From Ramazzottius varieornatus (lineage: Eukaryota; Tardigrada; Eutardigrada; Parachela; Ramazzottiidae): a DNA stretch of 64,000 nucleotides. The position numbers and the translations under genes were made by a program. Numbering within the stretch: the stretch's first letter is position 1; every line of letters begins with the position of its first letter. This document shows, piece after piece, positions 49,901 to 60,367 of this stretch. A model generated the notes under the pieces. That model made no database searches. It saw only the letters and a list, made by a program, of their open reading frames with translations, and was not told the DNA's origin. The stretch lies in the NCBI GenBank assembly GCA_001949185.1, contig BDGG01000027.1, positions 1 to 64,000 of the forward strand, read 5' to 3'.

Positions 49901-52274
49901 TGGGTGTGGGTAGCTGGTCAATCGACTGTTCGCAGTACCCCAGCGTTTTCTCGTCCATCTCCGCCTGTTCCGGGTTCTTCTCCAACGCCGACCTGCCATG
50001 CAGCGCCAAGAAGTCCGCGCTCCGGCCCACCTTCGCCCTAACGGACCTGAGTAGCGGACCCACTTGTGGTCTGCCCGGTACAAGCGACATCGACCCTTTC
50101 CGGCTAGCCAAGCAGAGCAGGCAAAACCAGCTAGCTGAAACCAACAAAGTCAAGGCCGCCATTCAGGAACTGATGGAATCGATGGAAGTCGGACGCCCGA
50201 CTAGTGCGCCCACCATAGCCACGATTGGTGAAGACACGGTGCCCGCTTCTTTAAACGAGCAGAACTTTGGGGATGCCGACGAAAGATTGTTACCAGCCCA
50301 GTTTCGAAGATCCATGATGGTAGCAGCAGAGTCACCTATCAGTGTGGCCGGTCAGTTTCCGGAAAGTTCAGTGGTGGGAGGCCAGCCGGTGCCCAAGAAC
50401 CAAGTGTGCTGGCAGGTGCTGGTTTCTAGCGGTTGCGGAGGAAGCATCATTTCAGACCAGCATATCCTGACTGCCGCCCATTGTGTCACCCAGTAAGTAC
50501 CTCCACGTCTAAGTCTTGTTCGTCTAAAATTACCGGTGAACAGAATTTCGCTCTTACCTAAGAGGTCCATCGGGCCACAAATTTTCGCATCTCCTTGTTA
50601 CCAGCACATCACAACTGAGGTGGAACCTTCCCTTCCATGATACAGTGTTGCTTCCTTCGTTCCTTGAGGCCTGAGCAATGTAGGCAAAGTCCACCGCACA
50701 CAACTGCGGACGATCTGAAACTTGTCTTGTTTTCGTGGTCCGATATCCACGACGTTGGATATTGTTACTTATCCAGCGGCAGAAGCATTCGCTCCGCTTG
50801 GCTGAATTCCGTGTACTGCGGCTCTTTTGGTTCTTTTCTGCGCCGGACTTGCAAACCATCAACGAGTTTACCAGTTTTCTCTCACCCAGCCTGGCATTGT
50901 CTGCATTGCATGATCGAACAGTGCAATCAATGGTTCAAAGCCGAACTAGCCGACACAGGGATTTTTTTTGCTGGAAGCAGCAGGAGCCGCTTTGAGGTTG
51001 AGTGAACCCGGAAACTGTGTCTGTTGATGCCAAGACTTTTGTTTGGGCTCGTTGTTTCGAAGCCATCGTGAATTCTCTGGATTGCTGATTCGATCGGAAG
51101 GTCCCTCGACCGCAGCGGCAAGTTTTGTAGCATCGTTGGGCAGATGGATGACAGGAAACTCTCACTGGGCCCTCGATCACCTCACTTGGTTTCATGGCTC
51201 GTATGACCAGCAAACTACTACCAACCTCGCGAAAGTTTTCCTTTTTTTGCCGCTTGTGAACCTGTGTCATTTCGCTTCAGAAAAGGAACAAAAATACCCA
51301 AGGACCTATCGCAGCTAAAGGTGGTCTTGGGCGCCAGCATTTCTCCCGTCAAGTTTCCGCTGGATGGCTGCCAAGAAATCCGCAACGTTCGACGGGTGTA
51401 CGTCCATCCCGACTACTTCCTCGGTAACGACTCGGCACTTTACGTCTCCAGTGACATCGCCATCATCGAGCTAGCCAGCCCCATCGACTTCTCCAAACCT
51501 TGCGTCTGTCGCGTCTGCCTCCAAGACTCAGAACCCGCTGCCGGTAAGTCTTCTCTCGCACTTTACCATCATTGCTTGATTCTTATACTACTACTGTAGG
51601 TGAAACATGTACCATCACGGGCTTTGGGTGTCAGGAACCCACGAAGCCCGGTTCTCCCTGTAGCGGTCGCGGTGATCGTGCTTTGCAAAAGCTCAACGTG
51701 GTCATGCCTGGGGACGATGTCTGTTCGACCTTCTTCCAGGGTTTCCCGTCGGATAAGGTAACCTGCTCGGCGTCCGGCTTGGGACGCGCTCCCTGCTTTG
51801 GAGACAGCGGTGGACCCATTGTCTGTTACAACAACGAGCGCAATACCCACTACCAGGCCGGTGTGACCAGCTTTGCCATTTTCCCCGATGGTGCAAACGG
51901 CTGTGGGTCTGGAAACAACAACTTTCAGTACTACACCAAAGTCAAGCATTTCATTCCTTGGATCCAGCGTAAGCCAATATCCCATCATTGCAGTTCGCTC
52001 CGTCATAAAATTATTGAGCTTCAATGTAACCAAATCTGTTACACGGAGCTGTTGTGTCCCACGCTTTAAACACCTTACGAAGAAGAAAGAGTCGAAATGT
52101 TTTACGTCATTTTCTATAGCGGTATCATAGCGGATCTGTGCAATTGCAGGCTTTGTTCCCGACGTGATGGTGACAGTACCCAGTCGCTTTCTGTTTCAAG
52201 CCTCGTTCAATATTGACTTGGGCGATGGAGTATCCAACATTGTCACCAACAATCAGCTCCTTCCCGCTCAGTGA
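46928..52274 (+). CDS. Two-headed clip-domain serine protease: pseudo-protease plus active S1 domain
   Basis: Nine exons (46928-47006, 47387-47781, 48952-49354, 49420-49463, 49533-49690, 49884-50492, 51281-51543, 51600-51968, 52150-52274) join in frame to 814 residues. A signal peptide is followed by a six-Cys clip-like domain ending NWCC and a PPPPPPP linker. The first S1 domain keeps His (LTAGHC) and Asp (EDHALL), but the serine motif reads TNDGGAPL, so Ser is Gly. A linker of about 120 residues follows the end of this domain (GVGSWSIDCSQYPSVF). The second S1 domain has LTAAHC, SSDIAII and CFGDSGGPI. The residue at trypsin position 189 is Ala, so Arg/Lys specificity is not expected. The protein ends with about 40 extra residues. 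Secreted clip proteases and their inactive homologues act in arthropod clotting and melanisation cascades; a similar role here is inference. Confidence 0.88.
47075..47240. repeat. 125-bp palindrome family, two copies in protease intron 1
   Basis: Copy 1: TTCAAGTGGCGCCCACTC...CGTGCGCCACTTGGGAAAA. Copy 2: GATCAGATCGTTCTCTCGGG then TGGCGCACGCTCCCAGCCGA, and GATGCGTCACTCGGGAATAC. An outer arm follows (CTTGTTTGTCTGGGTCCC). Confidence 0.8.
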
Positions 52275-52724
52275 TCTACACTCCTGTGGTAGCTCATGCG
52301 CCATCAACGAGACAAGAGACCCACGAGACAAGAGACCCAGAAAGAGTCTGCCATAGCTCGTCCAGCGGCGAACGTTTATTCGCGCTCGCATGATCACCGC
52401 TTCATTCATTAATTTATGTATAGACAATGCGTCTACAACTCGAACACTGCCCATCAAAACAACATAATAGCAAACTAAAACATTGGTGCTACTGCCTTTC
52501 ATTGATATCACATGAAGACCATACCCACTGCAACAAACTGTCCATGTAGCTCGTGCGTTGCACCTTTCAAAGTGAGACAATGAAGGAGAGATGAGGTACG
52601 AGTTTTCAGGTTGGATCGCAGAAATCATGGAGAGGGATTTATCTCACGCTGTTTAGGAGCACATTAATGCAATTAGTAACGTGGTTGTGGTGATCTGAGC
52701 TCTTCGCAGCAAGAGCTCTTGAAA

Positions 52725-55700
52725 ATGAGTCAAACACTGGACGTTCTAATCAGGCTGCTAGTCGATGCGAAGTTGACCATGTTAACATCCGGTGGATCAT
52801 CCCATCGGGTATTAGTAACAGTGATCGTCATGGTCGCATCCACTATCTTTACCTCTTCGGCCCAGGTACGGTGAAGTTTGGATTTTTCTCAGCTGGTGTG
52901 TTTTTGCAGATGGGCGCTCATTTTTGTCTTTTTAGTTCCAGTCGCGACAAACTTCCACCGGTTCCGTTGTCACATGCAGCCAAGCGCTCTACACCGCGTC
53001 CATCAATGAAACAGCAGCTATTGGAACATTGGTCCTCACACCAACAGCAACCAACGCCAACAGCAACACCCTTGTCTGGTCCATCGACGATACGTCCCTT
53101 CAGAAGTTCACCATCAACCCCAGTACGGGAGCCATCAGTGTGGGAAGCCAGCTGGCGCGCTCCTTCGCTGTGGGACGTTCCGCTCTGGAATTTACCATCA
53201 AAGCTGCTGACTCGGTCAACCCATCCCAGGTACGTGCAAATTCCGATTTCTTTCATCGCTGAGATTACCGTAGAAAGAAGATCCATAACGCGGTCGGCCA
53301 CATCCCTTCCGTTTTGACAACATGTTTGGAACAAGAAAGGAGAACACTGGGTTTTTTTGCAGACGTGTCAGTCGACGGTCCGAATCAACATTATCCCAGT
53401 GGTAGCGCCCTCGGTCCCGTCTACCGGTAGCGGTTCGACCACCGGTTTCAGTCAGACTTCATTCACGTTGACGGCATCGAACTGTGCTGTTGGTGCTACC
53501 GTCGGACAAGTGGGCTCCGGCACCACCACCGGCAGCGGCTTTACCTATAGCCTGACCAGTCCCAACACTTACTTTTCCATCAGCTCTACCACCGGTATCA
53601 TCACCTTGCTGCAGATCCCGCCGGCTGGAACCTACTCGCTCACAGCCACATCGATATCTTCCAGTGGCGTGACTACATCGGTACCGGTTTCCATTACCAC
53701 AACGTGCAACGGCTTCGGCACTGGTACGCTAATGTTCGACGAACATGCTGGACATTCCGCACTGTTGAATAAAAAAACCCGTATTCTGGACAAGAAACTA
53801 ATCTTACTTACTTTAATTTAAAGTATTAACTTTCTGCACTGAATCAAACTTTATTGTCACCTTTTCTGCTTATTACAGATGAGAGTCATTCAATCTGGCG
53901 TTTTTGTACGGTTATTTGTACTCTCCCGGTGTGAACTGTTTCCTCCTGTTGTCTTATTAGGTACCGGCACAGGCTCCTTTCCTCAGTCCTCCTACTCGTT
54001 CACCGTTTCCAGCTGCCTCGTCGGTTCCACCGTCGGTCAAGTTGTTGTCTCGTTCAGTAGCGGTCTCGGCAACACCTACAGCTTGACCAGCCCTAACACC
54101 TACTTCTCCATCCAGTCTAGCACAGGCCTCATTACTCTGCTCCAAATTCCGCCCAGCGGCAGCTACACCGTCTTCGTCTCGACGGTCTCCCCCCTGACTG
54201 GGATCACTAGTTCGGTCCCTGTTACCATCACAGTGTCCTGTAACGGAGGTATAGGCACAACCGGCGTTACTTTCACACAGTCACCTTACACCTTCACACT
54301 GACCACATGCAGCCTGGGATCCTTCGTGGGCTCGGTCACGGGCTTCTCCACTACCGGCGGCATCCTGACGTATAGTCTGCTAACTCCTAACCAGTATTTC
54401 ACAATTAATCCAACCACAGGTACCTGACACCGTCAAATGACAGCCCGGGAAACAAGCTCAACAAGAACCTTTTCCAAGTGGCGCACGTTTCCACTGCTTC
54501 AATGTAGGCAATGCGCAGCAATCCCTCCATCCGGTTTGAAGTTTCGATTGCACGTTGTGTCAACTTTACTGTGTGCCATGTAGCGTAATTTGATTAGATT
54601 ACCTGTGCACCAGCTGGCGTAACAGTTAGTGGTCAACAAACTACTCAGCCATTGAAACCGGGTGGATGGCATTGTACTGGCCGACAGTATGCGCCACCTG
54701 GGATAGCGTCTGTTCGAGTCTGCATGCATAGGTCCCTAATAGCTGAAGAGTGCAACAGCAACTGATCTACTGTTCTATACAGGTCTCATCACAACCATCC
54801 AGATTCCGCCAACAGGTGCCACACAAAGCCTTCTCGTTCAAGCCACGTCTTCCACGGGCCAGACCGGCGTCGCCTCAGTCTCTGTGCTGTCCAGCTGTGC
54901 CAATACCGGTAGCGGTACAGGTACTGCTCTAACACCGACCTTCACCAACAGCAACTACCAGTTCACGGTGACCAGCTGCACACCTGGTGCGTTCATCGGA
55001 CAAGTCAGCGCCATCTCGCCCAATGGAGGGACAGTTACGTATTCCGTCAACAATGGCAATGGAATCTTCTCCGTCGACCCCACCTCTGGTCTCATTACGT
55101 CACTCAGTACTCCGACCATCGGCATACAGACCTTCTATGTCCAAGCTACGTCCTCGTTGGGCGGCACCGCTATCGCACCCGTCACCATCACCACATCCTG
55201 TAACGGTATGTCATTCCTATTACCGCGTATCACACAGTTAATATGCCAGCTGACCAACACATCAAAAAATGGTATGCAATAAGGGAATAGTAGCCTGCAG
55301 ACTATGGGTATCTTTACTTCAGCTTTTTGTGAATCCAAATTAACAATGCTATTGATTGAAAAGTAAAATGCGGACAGCTTGACCCAAAATGGTAGAAAAT
55401 ATTTTTCGGCTGGATTTCTAAAATGATAACAGTTTTCCATGCGCATGTTTATGACATCATACGAAAATATGCTGACCAATATATATACTTTACCGGACAG
55501 CCGTTCCGCATGCAAATTCATCTTTCATCCTACAGGTATCAATAATGGAATCAACAACGGTGGTGTCTTCTCTGGCATCGTCAGTCAAGGCACTGTTCCG
55601 ATCTTCAATCAGCCCTACTACACTTTCACCGTTACATCCTGTACCGCGGGGACCTCCGTCGGGCAAGTCTTTGCCAGCCCGGGTCTCGGTACCTTCCCGA

Positions 55701-57332
55701 CTATCGGTGTATCCACACCTATTCTATACTCTATCGACAACGGCAACCCTTACTACACCATCAACCCTACCACCGGCCAAATCACCCAGTCGGCGGTGCC
55801 CGTTGGAACTTCCCAGACGCTGACGGTCCGTGCACAGACCATCAACGGCTACACATCGTCCGTGCCCCTGACCATCACGTCCTCGTGTTCAGGTACAGAT
55901 CATACTGTAGAAATACGCCACTATCGAAAAACGCCTCGATTGATGGTTGAGAAAGTTTACAGCAGTATTGGGCAGACTGTCAGAAAGACTTGGTAAAGTG
56001 CGGCAAACTTGTTTTTTTTACTTTGATGAGATCGCTCTCGCGGTAGAACTGAACTTGGTCGCATACGATTCCACCTATCGTGCTTTCAGGGAGTCAAGGT
56101 ACCGCCGCCTACACTTTCACGTCCAGCAGCTGCACACCAGGTTCCGTCATCGGTCAGATTACTTCAGTAGCCTCCACTGGTACTACACCAACTTACTCGT
56201 TGGTCGGTAGCAACAGTCTTTTTGCCATTAGTCCCACCGGACAAATCACAGCAGTGGGCCAACAAGTCTCTGGGACACAGACCTTCCAAGTCCTCGCCAC
56301 CACCCCCGACGGTGGATCCGCCACCGCGTCCGTCACCGTTACATCAACATGTACCGGCACCAGCCCGTCTAACGCTCCTCTGGCCTTCGGACAGTCCCTG
56401 TACACATTCATCGCATCCAGCTGTAACGCGGGTAGTAATATTGGTCAAGTAACGGTGGGCAGTAACCCCACTGGTGGTACTTTGACTTACACGCTACAAG
56501 GCGGTAACAACCAGTTTAGCATCAACCCGATCACCGGTTCGATCTTGGCAGCCACGACATTGACGGGTGGCACTGCGTCCTTCACGGTAACGGCGGTGTC
56601 GTCCACGGGACAGAGTGGATCCGCCACAGTTACGGTCACTTCCAACTGCGGAAGTAACATACCTACTATCGGTGCAGGTTACCCCAACACCGGTTATCCA
56701 AACAACTACGGTCCATTGTATGGACCGACGTACGGTAACAATCAGCCAACCTATCCTAGTGGCGGTGGTGGTGGTTACAGCGGCAACTACGAACCAGCCC
56801 CGTACGCCAACCCTGGTTACAACACTGTACCAATCGGGCCTATTTATGGCGGACCTTCTGGACCAAACTATGGTGGAGGGTCGGCGTATAGAAACACAGC
56901 ATCGTACGGAAGTGGCGCACCTTATGCAGCTGGGTCTGGGGCGTATGCTGGTGGGAATTTCCTGACAAGTCGAAGCATGCCACCGCAGTTCAGGCAACCG
57001 GTTTATTCCTGCAGTTTACCGTGTAGCGCTACCGATGTTCAAAGAGCCTGCATACTAAAGGTAAATCTTTCGGTTCTTTTGGTGTGGTCACAGTTCACGG
57101 GCACACAAGTCTCTGTTTTTCTCGGTTACAGGCATCTAACGCGGCTCAGGATACTATAACATACACGCTGAACCCCTCGGACAAGTTTGAGATGGACCCA
57201 AACACGGGAGAAATACGAACGATTGGATTTGTCCGGATTGCAGGAACGTACCAGCTGACGGCTTCTGCAGCAGATCCGTTTGGCGGTACCACTACCGTAC
57301 CAGTAACCTTAACTGTTACCGGTTCATGCTAA
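52725..57332 (+). CDS. Secreted or membrane-anchored protein with nine cysteine-bracketed cadherin-like repeats
   Basis: Eight exons (52725-52865, 52936-53229, 53363-53723, 53961-54419, 54783-55205, 55536-55892, 56090-57060, 57132-57332) encode 1068 residues. A hydrophobic segment near residues 30-46 (VLVTVIVMVASTIF) is a late signal peptide or anchor. Nine units of about 90 to 100 residues follow. Each has a pattern such as YTFTVTSC(T/S)xG(S/A)xIGQV, then YSL, FSI(N/S)P.TG.I, a strand with V.A.S, and VTITTSC. The Cys near each end could form an in-domain disulfide. The fold signature resembles cadherin repeats, but the calcium motifs (DxNDN, LDRE) are missing. Between repeats 8 and 9 is a Gly/Tyr/Pro/Asn-rich stretch of about 90 residues (NTGYPNNYGPLYGPTYG style). 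Intron phases are mostly 1, so repeats can duplicate with exons. I do not recognise a named family. Confidence 0.8.
54440..54715. repeat. 125-bp palindrome family, half copies split by other sequence
   Basis: A left half (CTTTTCCAAGTGGCGCACGTT at about 54470) and a right half (GTATGCGCCACCTGGGATAG at about 54685) sit 200 bases apart in intron 4 of the cadherin-like gene. This suggests either two degraded copies or one copy split by an insertion. Confidence 0.55.
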
Positions 57333-57854
57333 TTTATTTTGCAACGAGGTTTTGTATTTTCTGATTTACTCCCGTCTTCTCGTTGGTATCGACCGTACAC
57401 GCGCCTGGCCTCACTGGACAAAATATTTCGGCTTCTTCGGCTTCTGGTATAGGGACTCCGCTTTGTGATACCGTACTTCAATGCCGTACCTGTTGGTAGC
57501 GGAAACCGCCAACGATATCAAACTGAGTAGGTGCAAACGAAACTGGAAACTTGGCATGCCGTAAGGACCGAAAGTTTAAAGGCGGAGTAGTGCCAACAGA
57601 AAGTTGATGTAAAACCCAGAAAGGATCCATTCTCTGTGGACAGAGTAGTAATAGAGTTGGTATTCCACCGGATGTTCTGTTGAAAAGGTAAACCGGTATT
57701 ACTTAACGACATTTCGGTGATGCTGCTTCCGAAGTATGCAGTCAGAGCATTGCTGCGGTTTCTCTCTTTCTTCTTGCAACTGCTGAAGTTCGTCCCATTC
57801 CGCATACCACTGGCGGGCAGTATCCAGCACCGTAGGATGTTCAAGTTGACTAAA

Positions 57855-59851
57855 TCATTCCCTTTCGTACATAGTTTTTGGCCAGTGGTTTGTAAGGTCT
57901 CGATGGTCATTCGGCTTGAATGGCGAAGTCTGATCCAGACCCTTCGCATTGTTCAATATCGGATTGCGATCCTTTTGCGGGTCAACAGGTAGCGTTTGTA
58001 CCATAGGGACTTTAGTGTACGCAAGACCATTAGTCGTCCGAAAGTCCACCACGTCCTTTTCTGCTTTATGAGTGGTGACTTGAAGGTTCCTTCCGACCGC
58101 CCTTTCTGCATAGTCCTTAGAGTTCCATTTCTTGTAGTTCGAATGGAACTCGCTCTCGTGTTCTTCCAGTGTCGCTGAAAATCATAGAGTTCGGAGTTTT
58201 ATTTCACAAATTTCTGATATCGATGGTTCAGATGTAAGATTTACCGTTCAGCGGAAGAGCTGTTTTTATTCCACCCGTCTGTGATGGACGGATCGACTTC
58301 TCCTTGGCGTAAGGGTGGGCCGTATAGCTTTCTTGTTGCATGGTTTTAAAATCAGGCGGTGGATCGTCTTCCATGCCGAGAGGAATATTCCCGCGCTTCG
58401 GCTTAAACTGAGTTTCTTTCGGCGAATGATAGGCGTCGTTGCCGTACTACCCGAGAAAGCGAATATGTCGACTATTTACCATTTGTACAGTGTAAGCGTT
58501 GCCTACAACGGGACTCACATTTGGGTACGACTCGGACATAACGGAATGCTGATGTAGGTTTCTCGGCATGAAGTTGTCTTCGATCTGGCAGTTGTTCCAG
58601 ACAACAGTCAGTGGTCCATTTGCATCTGAATAATCACGTTGACCGAATCGATCTCGTTTGATGGCGTCCGCTGCGATAGAAAAATGATACTTCCTTTGCT
58701 TTACAGTTTGATGTCACTTTTTTACATGTGTCCTTGAAAGATGAACGAGCATCGTGAACGGCCTGACTTTCAGGCTTCGGCCATCCGACTCGAGAGTCCG
58801 TGTAAAAAAGGTTCGAACACGACGCTGGGGCAGAACCTCGATGCTCGGGAAGTGCCTGCTTCATCTCCTCCATAGTAAATGGCTTGTAAGATTTCTGAGC
58901 GTTGCTTTCAGGGCATCGAGGCTGATTTTCTTCAGTAAACAGAGACTTTCTAGGCTGAACTACAAGAAGAGCTTTCGTGAAATCAAGAAACCATGCCCAC
59001 ATCGGCACTGTACCCCATCATCTCGAGGTAACTCACCGCAAAGAATTTGAACTGGTCGGTGTAAGTTGAGTCCACCACTTTTCTCCCTGGTTTGGTGTAA
59101 GCCTCCTCATTATGCGCTGGGAAATCAGTCCTCGAGACAGTCTGCGACCGGAAAGCATCCCAGCCTTCTCCATCCAGTTGTTTCATGCAGGGCTTTATCT
59201 GGCCTGCTGCCAATCGACACGGAAGTAAAATGACTGACAGAATTAAAAACGAAAGAATGTGATGTCCAGCCTACCGGGTTTTGCCGTGGCGGGAACTGCC
59301 ATTTCTACATTTCTATGCTTCGGATAATCCAACGTATTCTTTGATACGAAATACTCTGTGTCAATCCATGGTGCGCCAATGGGCGCATGCTTCATCTGCT
59401 TCAACCTCGTCGCATGATCCAAAGCTTCCCTCTGTTTCTTCGGCAGCGGAACGAAGTCGTGTAGACTCGTCGTGTCTCCAAAGTTTGTCAAGCGATCATC
59501 CCCACCGAAGAAGTTCGGATTGAACCCTCGTGTACTGGACCATCGGAACTCACGCTCAGGTGGTTCAACTGGGATCTTGGCGAACTCAATCTGCGTCTCG
59601 CTGGCTGGTGCAGGCGCATTCTCGTACCGGAGGAGAACTTCGCCGGGACGACGCAAGCCGAGAGGATCAGGGTGGATGAGGTTGCTTGGCTGGTAGTAAG
59701 GATAATCTTTCTTGTATCCTGACTTCCACCGAGCTGGTCGGTCGGAGCCGTAATAGTTGAGGTCGCGGAGCTTGTCAACGGTTGTTCCCGGTATCTTGAC
59801 GGTTTCACGTAGGTCATCGTACAGTCGTGGAACCTGTTCACGGTTTGTCAT
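57855..59851 (-). CDS. Probable axonemal microtubule protein (SAXO/PPP1R32-like)
   Basis: Six minus-strand exons (59851-59275, 59206-59037, 58954-58726, 58670-58519, 58407-58245, 58174-57855) join in frame to 536 residues. It is hydrophilic, rich in Pro, Tyr, Asn and Asp, with no membrane segment or enzymatic motif. Short motifs such as YTDQFKFFA, SYKPFT, PPPDFKTMQQESY and FHSNYKKWNSKDY, spaced along the chain, recall microtubule-inner or axoneme-stabilising proteins (SAXO group, for example PPP1R32/SAXO4). If so, it acts in sperm flagella or cilia. The match is by style, so it could be another ciliary family. It is convergent with the cadherin-like gene (stops 522 bases apart). Confidence 0.6.
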
Positions 59852-60367
59852 GACACAAGGAACTTCAGTGTTGAAACCGAAACCTAAGTCTTATTACTCT
59901 TGTGAAGCGGATGGTAGCTGAGGGAACTGCAAAGTTGCTACGACGATAAAAGCTTCCGCCGGTACGATGTTCGACTACGGAATTGAAGAGCGTGTCTTCA
60001 AAACACTCAGTAGGAACAGCTTCCAACATCCTCGAAGATCTACCTGGAAGCTACAGAGCTTCATACCAGCAAGAAATTACGAAACAAGTGGTACCGGTAG
60101 CACCCACGTACTACATGGACTGTGACGTATTTTCCGCAGTGACGTCATGCAAGGAATGGTCGTTTTGAACGTTACGAGATTCCGCATACCGCGGCGAGTT
60201 CTCACGTCAACCGCATCTTATCATGCGGTATCTTTCGCACTTTACCCGACGACATCAACAAACTTCTTCACCGTATTAAATATATTCTGTGCAGTCGCCT
60301 GTTGGGAACATTCTCGGCAGTAGTGTTTTTCTCGGCTGCTTGGACATTGCATCCGCCGGATTCAGCC

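Noticed and set aside
53957-54145. 62-residue minus-strand frame and similar ones in the repeat gene
   Set aside because: Low-complexity shadows of the Ser/Thr/Gly-rich coding repeats.
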